From Oscarella lobularis (lineage: Eukaryota > Porifera > Homoscleromorpha > Homosclerophorida > Oscarellidae): DNA of 64,000 nt. The stretch spans positions 1,798,001 to 1,862,000 of the forward strand of contig NC_089184.1 of assembly GCF_947507565.1 (NCBI RefSeq), given 5' to 3'. Shown piece by piece: positions 41,901 to 53,424 of the stretch. The position numbers were made by a program, and so were the translations under genes. The notes beneath the pieces were generated by a model that ran no database searches, had not been told where the DNA came from, and worked only from the letters and a program-made list of their open reading frames with translations. Every line of letters begins with the position of its first letter. Within the stretch, counting starts at the first letter, position 1.

Positions 41901-44900
41901 ATGTCACTTGCGGCGATTGCATTGGTCGCACTCCTCTTCGCACCTGGCGTGCGACCGAACGGTACACAAGGAACCCAGGGCCTAGGGAAGTCGTCATACC
42001 TTTCCTTGATCCTTAGGAATCTGTCATGGCCGAATCATTCTCACGGTCGACGAACTTCGAAGTCTCGCGCAGGAGAACTGCTCCGTCATCGACGGTCCAC
42101 TTCGCTTTCTCGCCATGAAATCGTGTCCGGATATGAGCGAAGCGCCTCCCCGACTCGACACGATACGCGAAGTGACTCATTACGTCGAAATAGTCGCCCT
42201 CCCGTCGATCTATCGAAGCCTAAGCCAACTCCTGCCCAACCTGACGCGCATACGCGGCAAGGCGCTCGTCTGTTCGACGTGCGGACGCGACAACGGCGGC
42301 GATGACGTCGGCTACGCGATGTCCATACGTTCGAGTCCGTTTCTACAGAGTCTCGGTCTAACAAAATTGCGGCGAATCGATCGCGGCGGCGTTCGACTGC
42401 TCAACAACTACCAATTGGTTTCGACGGTCAACTGGACGTGGATCGTTGCGAACGAAAAGGCGAATTTGGATGTCGAGGGAAACCTGTCGATTCGAGAGAA
42501 TCGATGCGACAATGATGCGTGTCCGTCCGGGTATTGCTGGGATACGAGCACTTCCGATTGTCAGGAGAGAAGTAAGTACAGTACCGCTTTATAAAACGGA
42601 AAAGGGAGTGTCAATCAGTCAATTACTCAACAAATCAATGCATTGGGTGTAGGAGACGTCAGAAATCTTTCCTCCTTTTACCTAGATTCGTGCTTGAACT
42701 CGTCGTATTCGGACGGCCTTTGCACGTCCAATGTTTCCTGTCAGGGAACGTGCTTGACTAAGTGCTCAGATGGCGAAATCGTTTCTGTACGGCATCGCGG
42801 CGGAGAAGCAAGTGGCGTGCTAAAACGTTGTTCGATTTTTAGGCAGACGGACTACGTTGCGTCGAGCGCTGCGACGAAATAGCCGCGATCGTGCCGTCAA
42901 TTGATCTTCGAGTCGAAACTGTTTCCAGTTACCAAATGAATGGGTCCTGCGTAGTTCAATGTCCACCCGGTTACTATGGCGATCAGGAAACGCGTCATTG
43001 CATTGAATCCGGTTCTTGACATATTGTTTGATTGGGAAAAATACAATTGATGGACGTCTTTCCTTTTTAGAGTGGTTGCCCTGCCCACAGAAGGTCATGA
43101 TTGGGAGTGAGGCGGATGCTCGCGATTTTGCAAATTGCGAGTACGTGAACGGAAGTCTGATCATTTCCGTCGATCTCTGTCAGTACAAAAAAAAAACGAT
43201 TCTGAAATACGTATAAGTACTTTTGCCTATTTTGTAGCCCGAGAAAAGCTGATGGCTTATTTCGGACGCATTCGCGCGGTGGAGGACTACGTCATGATCT
43301 TTCAAACTATTCACGTGACGTCGCTGGATTTTTTGAACAACGTCGCAGCTATTCAGGGCAGAAACTTGTGGAAGGACAAGTAATAAAAAAAAGTCGTTTC
43401 CTTTGAGAAACGTGCACGTGTGCGCGTAGGTACTCGTTCGTCTTGTACGCAAACGCAGAGCTGGGCCAATTGTGGGACGGCTTTCGCAATCTTTCAATTG
43501 CCGACAACTCTTCCGCCTACGTTCACATAAATCCAAATTTGTGCTACTCGGCAATGGACGACGTGCGGTTTGTGTACGGCGGCAATGTGACTGGCACGGG
43601 AAATTCCCTCAAGGGACTCTGTATGACATGTATCGAGACGTCATCGTAATATATAATTTGTGTTCGTTTCAATATAGGCAAAGAAAGTCTAGTGCCTCTA
43701 AAGTTGGAGTTTTCCAACGTCACGGCATCTCAGTTTAGAGTGGCGTGGAACTCCTCCACATCGTCGAGAAGCCGAATGGCAATGTATGACATTATGGGTT
43801 ATTCGATATTTTACCGAGAGCAACCGTCACTGGAAGAGAGAGCTCCGGTTGGAGAAATCTTCATGGACAGGTGAGCGTGTGTCGAACTTTCTTAATTAAC
43901 TGAATTAAGTCGTGTGAATGCTTGCTGTGCGCAGAGACTCGTCTTGGTTCATAATCCGAGTCGATCCCGAGGAGAAATCCGCAACGATTCGACAGCTCGA
44001 ACCGTCGACGAAGTACGAAGTGCTAGTCGAGTCTGTTACGCTGGCATCGATCGAAAAGAACGTACAAATGGGCGAGGAATCGCCCGTCCGAATAGTCACT
44101 ACTGGACCAGGTACATATAACCAAAGATGATGTCGATGAATAACCGCTTTTGTTCCAGCCGTTCGTCGATTGGCTTGGCACATAGAGTCGACTTTGTGCA
44201 ACCCCCGTTCAGCCAGTCTCGCCTTTTTCGACGAAAACGAAGATAACGCTCGCGACTTCGACGTCTATATACAAGAAATCGAATGGCCGAACGACGTGTC
44301 CAAGTGGATTCAGCAGCGACGGCTCCACAATGACCCCGACATTCATGGGCCAGTGATGTGCGATACCTGGCAGGACAGTCACAAAGAAGAATGTTGGATA
44401 CACGACGATCATTTGGCTTCAGTGAATAGAACGGTTATTGTCACTTACGGCGCTGAGGTGCTTTCCCTAGTCGACGACGTTTCGTGCGATTGTTCGGTGA
44501 ATGGATCAATAGAGGTGTCCCTAGGAACGTCACGTTTGTATTCTAATCCTGAAGTAAATGTGACCGTCGATGAGGCGTTTACTCTCACCGAGGATCCCTA
44601 CGTGAAGTTGGATTTGGCCACCTTTCAAAAGCCATTTGCACTCTATTCTGTTCAAGTCAGAACGGCGTCCACGCTTTTTCTCTCTCTCTCTTGCCTTCAT
44701 CGGTGGGATTTTTAGGTTCGAAGAAGGAAACGAAGAGACGATATGACGGAATGTTCGTCGTGGAGTCTTCCGACCGTTTTTCGAACGCCACCAGATTGTA
44801 TTTTAGTTATTTGCTTTTGTTTATTGACATCAGACTGTCGTTTCTCCACGCAGGTGATGAAGACAGAGTGTCGTTCGATTCTCCGTCTACCGGTATACAA

Positions 44901-47202
44901 CAAGAAAACTCAGTATAAGCGCGTCTTTTACTTTGTATTGCGGCTAACTATTGCGGAATGTAGCGAATAACGGTTTCGTGGATCAAACCGAAGACTCCAA
45001 ACGGTCGAGTTCTCTTCTATGTTATTGAACTATATGCGATGGTACGTACAGGCACTGAAGTTCATTAAATAATCACGTTTTCTTCGTCCTCAGAAAGATG
45101 AGATTAGTAAAATTGAAGCGCTGAACGAAACGGCGTGCGCGCCTTATCATCTTTGCCGGAACGACACTGGCCAAAGAAGATGCGCAGACAAAACCCTGTG
45201 CACCGTTCTTCTCGTTTGTTGCGTTGATCCGCAACCGGAACCGAGCGTCGATTTCCAGATTACCTTTACTGGCAAGCGCGAGGATTCCCAGCTTTTTGCC
45301 AGAGTGCATACCAAATCACTGGCTGATTATGGCGAATGCTACACCGTGTGGTCGCACAAACGAACTTTCAGGCATCTCAAGGATTCCACGTATACTGCAT
45401 CAGTCGAGCAAACAATTGGACTATCTGTCGGTCTTTCGCTTGCCGGGCTAGTTCTATTGAGCGTCGTGCTCCTTTTGATAAAGACGAGAAAAAAATGGTA
45501 CGCGCAAAAAAAATATCGCTCTGTTTCTATCTAGCTTAGAGTTCTAGGCGGAAGAACAAGGTGATTATCGACACTGTTAGAGAATACTTTAACGATTGGA
45601 ACATCGATATGAATTTTCTGCCTCCTTCGCCTGGTGCAGGTAAGCGTCGAATTCATTTTGTCTAATCGAAAAGTTTTGCTCTCAGAATACGAAGCTGACG
45701 AATGGGAGATCGATCGAGCTGACGTGATTATGACTGATTCACTGGGCGAAGGCACTTTCGGCATTGTCTACAGGGGAGTTCTCGTAAAGGAAGGATTGCC
45801 CGTTGATGTTGCAGTCAAGGTGAGTTGCATCTAATTTGTGAACCCATTTGACGAATTGGATTTTAAGTGCATTTCCGAGTCGTCCGATGCTGTGGAGAAA
45901 TTGAATTTTCTCAGAGAGGCCTCAATTATGAAGTAGTGGTCGATATCAGGAACTTTTGAGGCCGGCAGCTATGATTGTTTTTTTAATTAAGGAAATTTAT
46001 AAACGACTACGTCGTTCGTCTGCTTGGGATCGTTTCTCGGGGCCACTCTCCATTGGTCGTCATGGAATTGATGGAAAACGGTGACCTAAAGAAGTATCTT
46101 CGTTCTAAGAGACCGCGGGAGGTAAGAACCGTATCTTTGATGGAGGACAAAGCTAATCTTGTGACGCATGCAGAGTACTAGTGGCGACGTCGGCTTCATC
46201 GACGATTTTCCTTTATCAGTCAACGCTTTCCTAAAAATGTCAGCCGAAATTGCAACGGGGATGGCCTACTTGGCGAGCAGAAACTTTGTCCATCGGTAAG
46301 GACCTTCATCGCAGATTTCTGGGTTTTTTTTGCCTAATCGCGTTGTGTAGAGATCTAGCGGCACGCAACTGTATGGTCACCGATAGTGGCACAGTCAAGA
46401 TAGGAGGTAGACATACGTGTACGTTACCGTTCAAAAGTTCTAGGCTCCCCCGCAGTATTTCCGCTCACCTACAGTCAAAGTTCCCTCACGTATAAATGCC
46501 TTCACTTATAACTAACATTCGCTATCAGAGGAGGATCTGTGACACGGACAGGAAGGAGCTGGTTAAACTTCCCCATGACGAGATCCCTCAACCAATGCAC
46601 GAACTGATATTTAGGTCTCCAAATCCTTAATGTCTTATGTATACATTTGTGATAGTGTACAGGAACCTAAAACGTTTGAACGGTATTTTAGTCCGCGTTT
46701 ATCGTGACTGTCTTCAGACTTTGGAATGACTCGCGACATATATCAAAATGACTACTACAGAAAGCAAGGAAAAGGGCCGTTGCCAGTGCGGTGGATGGCG
46801 CCGGAATCACTTCACGACGGCGTCTTCACGAGCGCGTCTGACGTTTGGTATGGGAAAACGACGTCGTCGAGTCCACCTCTATCACGTTGTGTTGCGTATA
46901 GGTCGTACGGAATAGTTCTGTGGGAAATTTCGACGCTAGGTGCTTTGCCCTACTGCGGTCTGTCGAACGAAGAGGTAATGTCTCACGTTTGCAAAGGAAA
47001 GTTGATGGATGTCGCAAAGCTTCAACATGTTCCAAAAATAATGTAATAAGTTTAGGAATTTAGCCGAGGGGTAAATAATTTTCTTTCGTGTAGTCTGAGT
47101 CTAACGAAAAAGTGCTGGGAGTATCGGACTGTGGATCGTCCTTCGTTTCCCGACATACTGAACGAGCTACCAGCATTAGAAGGATGCGAGGCCACTATCT
47201 AA
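41901..47202 (+). CDS. INSR: Insulin/IGF receptor-family tyrosine kinase
   Basis: Signal peptide exon [19 protein letters not shown]. The L1 domain has [45 protein letters not shown] and [15 protein letters not shown] shortened furin-like Cys-rich region follows, then L2 with [13 protein letters not shown] and [15 protein letters not shown]. Several FnIII domains come next, with a basic cleavage site RRRKRR (about 44719-44736) as in insulin-receptor precursors. The TM helix is [20 protein letters not shown] and the juxtamembrane segment is [13 protein letters not shown]. The kinase has [40 protein letters not shown], then [16 protein letters not shown] with the YxxxYY activation loop, VRWMAPESL, and a short C-tail ending LEGCEATI. 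All catalytic residues are kept. A 300-bp intron splits KIG and DFG. The C-tail lacks the long docking region of vertebrate receptors. Confidence 0.92.
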
Positions 47203-47285
47203 TTCTTTAGTAAGAGCGTAAATTGGTTACTCTAGCTACATTAGGTTGCAATGCAAATAGTCCGAGTTTTTAGTTTTAGCTTCTC

Positions 47286-49583
47286 TTACTTCTTGCATTG
47301 TTTTTTATGGCTGAACCAGTGCAGCTGCTGGCACTTGGGACTGCAATACGAGATCCTTTTGCACGCAGAACATAGTTTCTGATTTCCTTTGGCACCACAA
47401 GCGAAGCAGCTTTCCGCTGTGCTAGAACTACAGAAACAGTTCTCGAGATTTAGTCGACTATACTACAAAAAAATAATTCCAACCTCTGTAGGCCGTTTAT
47501 ACTTTGCTCGAGGAAAGACAGAGCACTTGGCTGATCACCCTTAGAATAACGCAATCAACTGAACTCAGATCTCAACGCCTTCGCTCCCTCCCAAATACCG
47601 GAGTAACGGCGGTGATGTTCTTGACTAAGGCCAGCAAAAGCTGACTGTTTCTGTACTTGAAATCTCTAATACTCAAACGAACAAATTTCTCCATATTAAG
47701 CAGAGCTCCGTCGCTCTCTCGACCAGTCAGCAAACTACGTCAAACCAACGAATACGCAGACAACGTTTGAGAAAGGAATCAAACCTACTGTTTTATAAAT
47801 CCGTTCTCGTGAGCAACGCAGGCATTGACAACGTGTATGAGATAGTGAAGTTTCATGGCCAAGGGCTCGTTCAGTTCATTAGCTCGAGTCTCGAGAAGGT
47901 GCTCGAGGACGTAGACGGTATCCTCTCTTCTTCTCAAGAGCTCGCCGTGCTTTGTCAAATGCATGGTAAGCTACGTAGAAACGTTGCAATCGCGCCTGTC
48001 TAAGAATTCATTTTTTTCTACTTTGACGGGATTTAGATTGGAGCTGGTCACTAATTCATAAAATGCTGGCACTTGATCCGGATATAGTTTAGGTGTGCTA
48101 GAAAGACCTGCGCACGCATTAATACTAATGGGCAAATTTCACGCGCAAGATCGAACCTTGAGGTTTAGTATACGGTTCTAGTTCAGTTTGGGGGAAAAAG
48201 TTGCTGATGACAGTGACGCAGTTGTGATGACCTAGAAATCAATGGCATTGCGTCTGCCGAATCTAACACTGCACGTTGTGCAAATACCAACGAAGCCAGC
48301 TAACTGAGCAGCTGTCTTTCCTATGCCGTTTGTTTTAGTGAGCGACGCCCCGGACTGAAGCAGAAGCTGCGTCACCTCAGGAGATCCTGAATCAAAATCA
48401 GCTCAACACGAAGCCTTATCACAGTCAATATATATGCATGTATTAATTAATTAATTAATTAATTCCCCGAACACCAGGGCGCGCGCGGGCGAAGCCCGCG
48501 CGCGCCCTGGTGGGAGGGGCTCTCAAACGTGATCGCCCAAAAACCAAGTGTGGTTCTGTCGGTATACCCTGACGTCACAATCACACTTAGGCCAATCAAA
48601 CACACAGGTGCCTTTATGACATCACAGTCATTGTGATGTCATACTCTCCCGTATTTTGAACAAAATGTACATAAAAGGTGACGTCACAGTAGATGGGAAC
48701 CCCGGATCGCGATTTCAAGAAAGAACAGGCACATTATGCATTCATTACCCACATCACCGCGGATAAATATTAAAACTAAAGAGTACATATAACGGGGCAC
48801 ATAACAGTATAGGAGCATGTTGGGTTTGTCGTGCTGCGAGCTTTGCTCGCAGCACGCGAACCCAACTGCGAGCTGATAATGTACGTGCCTCATGACACAA
48901 TCACCCGAAGGGAGGTAGTTAACCAGCAGATCATGCAAGCTGATAAATTTTCCCTGACACAATTACTCGAAGGGGCTGAGGTGTTGGGCAGCTCTGTGTC
49001 ACCTTCACATGACACATGAAATAGTCCATTTTTACGCAGATAAATATAAGCACGCCGTGGTTAGACAATCTGATGCCCATAATTGCACATACTGTAGGCA
49101 CTAATAGACTAAAGAATTGAACCGTGCTAAGGGTGTTCGGGGATCACATGATGGCCAACAACAGGCCATCATTATCTAGTTAATTAATTAATAATACAGC
49201 TCTGATTACGCCACGAATCCCTTAGTTAGCTTTCCTACCGGAGAGAACCGCAAACATGAGTGGAGTGTATTGGTGCTTGTGATTGTCCCAATTCACGTCC
49301 GCTCCTTTGCTTAGAAGATAGTCGCAGACTGCCAGCTGATTTTTGTAGGCGGCGTGCATGAGCGGTGTCATTCCATCCTAGAGAAATCGTAAAACGATGC
49401 GAGCTGAAAGGGAGTTTTTGGCTTCGCCTCGTCTGCTGCGTCGACGATTTTCGATTTCTGCTGCTTCAGGATTGACTTGACCAACGCCAAGTCGCCTAAA
49501 TAAACAAATAGAAGCGTACAGAACAATAGAAAAGCACTTGGGAAACCTGCAGCAGCAGCTTCACGCAACTTCTCGCCATCCAT
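47286..49583 (-). CDS. ANKMY2: ANKMY2: ankyrin-repeat and MYND zinc-finger protein
   Basis: Start MDGEKLREAAAAG, then DLALVKSILKQQKSKIVDA. Ankyrin repeats follow: DGMTPLMHAAYKNQLAVCDY, LLSKGADVN, YTPLMFAVLSG, then SPEVTQLLLQSGASLTKTNG and KTAAQLAGFVG. The post-ankyrin region FFPQTELEPYTKPQG matches human FFPRERLDYYTKPQG, and NEPLAMKLHYLIHV matches NEVLAMKMHYISCI. The C-terminal MYND finger is complete (CFACGAKGNQKLCSAC, YCSPKCQQLHW, HKKQC), ending just after it at 47286. The acidic tail of the human protein is absent. In vertebrates ANKMY2 traffics adenylyl cyclases to cilia and tunes Hedgehog signalling. A transposon-like element (48464-49143) occupies the intron between the two ankyrin exons. 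Confidence 0.9.
48464..49143. mobile_element. MITE-like element with terminal inverted repeats, 680 bp
   Basis: Ends are perfect 12-bp inverted repeats: TCCCCGAACACC at 48464-48475 and GGTGTTCGGGGA at 49132-49143. Just inside the left end is a long GC hairpin (GCGCGCGCGGGC facing GCCCGCGCGCGC around 48480-48510). A second hairpin of about 20-bp arms (GTGCTGCGAGC / GCTCGCAGCAC) is centred near 48842. TGATGTCA/TGACATCA palindromes lie between. There is no transposase ORF, so it is non-autonomous. Target-site duplication is unclear because the flanks are (TTAA)n sequence. It sits in an ANKMY2 intron. Confidence 0.7.
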
Positions 49584-49629
49584 TGTTTTGTCACGTGACA
49601 CGGTGATCTCCCGGAGACGGGTGTCTACT

Positions 49630-51241
49630 ATCATAGGTTCTACGAGAGTTTGGCGCACTCTGCGCTCTCCGTCGTCGTCAGTTGACGGAGGATGGGCCCT
49701 TGTGGTTCTCGCATTGGTATCGGTGTGCTTTTTCGCCAACTATTTCATTATCTACTCGTTCGGAGTCCTCTACACGGGCCTTCTCGACGTCTACGCAGCT
49801 CAGAGTGGAAGGCAGAACGCAAGTAGCAACGAAACAAACTCGAGCGCACCCGACTCGTGCTCGTACGGCGACGGGCAAGATTTGAGCGGATCAGCAGGTG
49901 TAACGCGGGGGTGTGGTCATTGATTTCTGCTTGAACAGAGTACTAAAAGTTGTTTATTTAGCTTGGAGTTTTACTCTCAACATGATCTTTCTTGGGATTT
50001 GGAGTCCTCTTGCGACGTACCTCAGCCATCGATGGAGCAACAGGATTGTCATTGCGATAGGCGGCTTTCTTTTTAGCCTCGGATCGCTGACATGCGCGTT
50101 TACTACACGCGCGTGGCAGGCCGTTCTATTGTACGGCGGCATCGCTGGAGTCGGATCGGCGTTTCTGTACACTCCACTGTTTTCTCTTCTGCCTCGCTAT
50201 TTCGATAAGCACGTGACTTTGGCGTGCAGTATAGCCGGTGCTTCCATACATCTTGGACCCGTCGCTGGAGCTCCCGTATCGCAAGTAATAATGGATCGCT
50301 TTGGAATGGAGGGCATTGCGACGGTCTACGGCGTCGGGGGAATTATAATTATCTTCTCTGCCATATTTCTGCGTCCGTCGTCACGCTTTACTAATAAGAC
50401 ACGAGACGGCGGTGACGAGAAATCGGAACTAAAGAAATTTCTTACGATGTTCACCTTCTTCAAAACTCATCCACGTGTCATCGTTTGGATTTCTGTCGTC
50501 GTCGTTGCTTACGCTCTTTTCTCCACAGCCAGCGTGCACCTTGTTAGTAACGTTTCTTTGTGGAGGCTGTTTGACCGCTCATCTATTCAATGCTATCTTC
50601 TTTTCAGGTTCGGTATGCTGAGTGCACGTTGCAAGCTGGCAGCAAAGCGTCGAGCCTTCTTTTGACGTACATGTGGACGTCTGCAACGGTTGGTAGCGTG
50701 ATTGTTGGCGTTATCTTTAATCGCGTGAAGGTACGTTGGCGGATTTATGTCCAGATGGGATTGATGCTTTGCGGTGGTCTTTTCGCCATGGGTTTTCCTC
50801 TCTATACGTCGTATGGGTTGAGTGTCATCTTTGCTGTGGGATACGGTTTCACCATTTCAATGAATTCACTGAATGCTAATGTTGCGGCCTCTTTAGTGGG
50901 ACCGGAACTGTCTACTCACGCAATTGGTTTGTTTGCTGTTTCAACGGGATGTTTATCTCCGTGTTCTGCCCCCATAGCAGGTGAGAAGTAGATTTTCTAT
51001 GGCAATACTCACGGTACCTATTTACAACGTAGGATGGATGTATGACAGTTTTGGCGATTACCGATACTCGTTCTTGACAATGGGATGCGCAGTGGTCTTT
51101 TTTGCACTGATGGAAATACTAATTGAAAGACGTGCAGAAAGAAGAAGAGAACATACTGTGAGCACTCTAGAAACCAATATCACTGCACCATCTAAAAGCA
51201 ACTCGTTTCCACCACTATCATCTTACGAAACGAGTGTCTAA
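49630..51241 (+). CDS. SLC16/monocarboxylate-transporter-like protein, copy A
   Basis: Four exons (to about 49897; 49970-50542; about 50609-50981; about 51032-51241). Twelve hydrophobic helices are predicted. The MCT signature in TM1 is kept (VDGGWALVV, cf. DGGWGW), and TM5 has YFDKHVTLACSIAGAS, cf. the MCT motif YFxKRRxLAxG. The large loop is in exon 2 and the cytoplasmic tail is charged. An extracellular TM1-TM2 loop holds Cys and several NxS/T sites (NASSNETNSS). Where copies B and F have ATG, this copy reads ATC (49630-49632), and I see no in-frame ATG upstream, so its start is uncertain: a non-AUG start, a missed 5' exon, or a start-lost gene. Substrate is not predictable. Divergent from ANKMY2 with only about 46 bp between coding starts. 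Confidence 0.75.
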
Positions 51242-51500
51242 ATTTTTTATAAAAATAACGTGCGTGAGATAGGGAAACTTTATGGCCAAGAACTTGTTCA
51301 GTTCGTTAGCTTTGGTTTTGAGATAGACATCAATTACGAATTAGTTACTTTCATACCGGAGAGAATAATAATGATCAGCAGAGTGTATTGATTATCCCAA
51401 TTCATGCACAAAAACAATACTACAAGTCCCGGAAACTGCAGTAGCCATCTATTGTCCTGTCACGTGACACAGGAAATCTAATATGCTACGTTCTACAAGG
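50990..51500 (+). repeat. Segmental duplication, A-to-B junction
   Basis: The 3' end of copy A, the intergenic stretch and the start of copy B are repeated almost exactly at 60300-60820 (end of E to start of F), including the non-coding CAAAAACAATACTACAAGTC. Confidence 0.85.
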
Positions 51501-51808
51501 GTTTGGCGCACTCTGCGCTCTCCGTCGTCGTCAGTTGACGAAGGATGGGCATTTGTTGTTCTTGTATTTGTATCCGTGTGCTTTTTCGCCGACTATTTCA
51601 TTATCTACTCGTTCGGAGTTCTCTACACGGCCCTTCTCGATGTCTACTCAGCTCAAAGTGGGAGACATAACGCAAGCAGCAACGTAACAAACTCGAGCAC
51701 GCCCGACTCGTGCTCGTACGGCGACGGGCAAGATTTGAGCGGACCCGCAGGTGCTAAAAAAACAATACGCGTTCACGTGAAGTACAATACCATTTCCGTG
51801 CTCTGCTC

Positions 51809-51853
<45 letters not shown>

Positions 51854-53210
51854 GCTTGGAGTTTTACTCTCCACATTATGTTTCTTGGGATATGGAGTCC
51901 TCTTGCGACGTACCTCACCCATCGATGGAGCAACAGGATTGTCATTGTGATAGGCGGCTTTTGTTATAGCCTTGGATCGCTGACATGCGCGTTTACTACG
52001 AGTGCGTGGCAGGCCGTTCTGTTGTACGGCGGCATTGCGGGTTTTGGATCGGCGTTTTTGTATGCTCCGTTGTTTTCTCTTCTGCCTTGCTATTTCGAAA
52101 AACATTTGACGTTGGCGTGCGGTATAGCCGGCGCTGCAATTCATCTCGGTCCCGTTGCCGGAGCTCCCGTGTCGCAAGTAGTAATGGATCGTTTTGGAAT
52201 GGAGGGCATTGCGGCGCTCTACGGCGTTTTGGGAATATTAATCATCTTCTCTGCTATATTTCTGCGTCCGTCGTCACGCTATACGAAGAAAAGAGAAGGG
52301 CGTGACGACGACGACGAGAATTCGGAACTGAAGAAATTTGTCACAATGTTTACCTTCTTCAAAACTCATCCACGTGTCGTCGTTTGGGTTTTTGTCTCCG
52401 TCGTTGCTTACGCTCTTCTCTACACAACTAATGTGCACCTGGTTAGTACTGTAACGTACATGACAGACGTGGGCCAGTATCCAGTCAAGTCCCTCTGTAA
52501 AAGTTTTTGTCCCAATAAATGTCATGCTAATCTTTCGTCTCTGATCTGTCGTTATTGAATACCGTTTTTTTGCAGGTGCGGTATGCCGAGTGCACGTTGC
52601 AAGCTAGCGACGAAGCGTCGAGCCTTCTTTTGACGTACATGTGGGTGTCTACAACGGTCGCTTGCGTCATTGTTGGCGTCATTTTTAATCGCGTAAAGGT
52701 GCGTCGACCGGTTTATATCCAGATGGGACTGATGCTTTGCGGTGGTCTTTTTGCTATGGGTTTTCCTCTCTACACCTCGTATGGGTTGAGTGTCATCTTT
52801 GTCGTAGGCTACGGTTTCAGCATTGCAATGAATTCACTGCATCCCAATGTTGCGGCATCTCTAGTGGGACCGGAGCTGTCTAATCATGCAATTGGTTTGT
52901 TTGCCGTTTTTACTGGATCTTTATCTCCGTGTTCTGCTCCAATAGCAGGTGAGAAGGCAGTACTCATGCACGGTGCATCTATTCAAATGTTTTTTTTCAC
53001 GTAGGTTGGATGTATGACAGTTTTGGAGATTACCGATACTCGTTCTTGACAATGGGATGCGCAGTGGTCTGCTTTGCACTGATGGAAATTCTAATTGAAA
53101 TATATGCAGAAAGAAGAAGTGAACATACTATGAGCACTCGAGAAACCAATGTCACTGCACCATGCAAACGCGATCCGTTTCCACCGCTATCTTATGAAAC
53201 GAGTCTTTGA
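51483..53210 (+). CDS. SLC16/monocarboxylate-transporter-like protein, copy B
   Basis: Same four-exon plan as copy A, complete. Start MLRSTRVWRTLRSPSSSVDE with GWAFVVL in TM1. Exon 2 (from 51855) has YLTHRWSNRIVIVIGGFCY and YFEKHLTLACGIAGAAIHLG. Exon 3 (about 52576) starts VRYAECTLQASDEASSLLL, and exon 4 starts GWMYDSFGDYRYSFL. The C-tail ends PFPPLSYETSL, a PDZ-type ending. Plasma-membrane transport of small monocarboxylates is the family role. Intron 1 ends in a (TTTA)n microsatellite that merges with the splice acceptor. Confidence 0.85.
51811..51852 (+). repeat. (TTTA)n microsatellite forming the intron-1 acceptor of copy B
   Basis: About ten TTTA units followed at once by AG and exon 2. 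Copies A and C have only GTTTATTTAG at the same place, so the acceptor's own TTTA has been amplified. Copy F (61131-61171) shares the expansion. Confidence 0.85.
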
Positions 53211-53424
53211 ATTTGATGGAATATTCTTTAGATTTTTATTAATTTATAATAATAAGAGTGAAGTCGCCACTGGGCTACCGTACGTGTTTCACGAAGAGAC
53301 TTGTTCTTTTCAGTCCGAAGGGTTTCTTGTGAAAGAAGAAGAATGCATAAGGTCAAGTCGCCTGAATGTACGAAACAATTTCCGAGTCACGTGACGCCAG
53401 CGATCTCCCGGTGAACAGAGGTGA

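Noticed and set aside
48470-48520. GC-rich hairpin as a transcription terminator or CRISPR-type repeat
   Set aside because: It lies just inside a terminal inverted repeat of a 680-bp element and occurs once; a transposon part explains it better.
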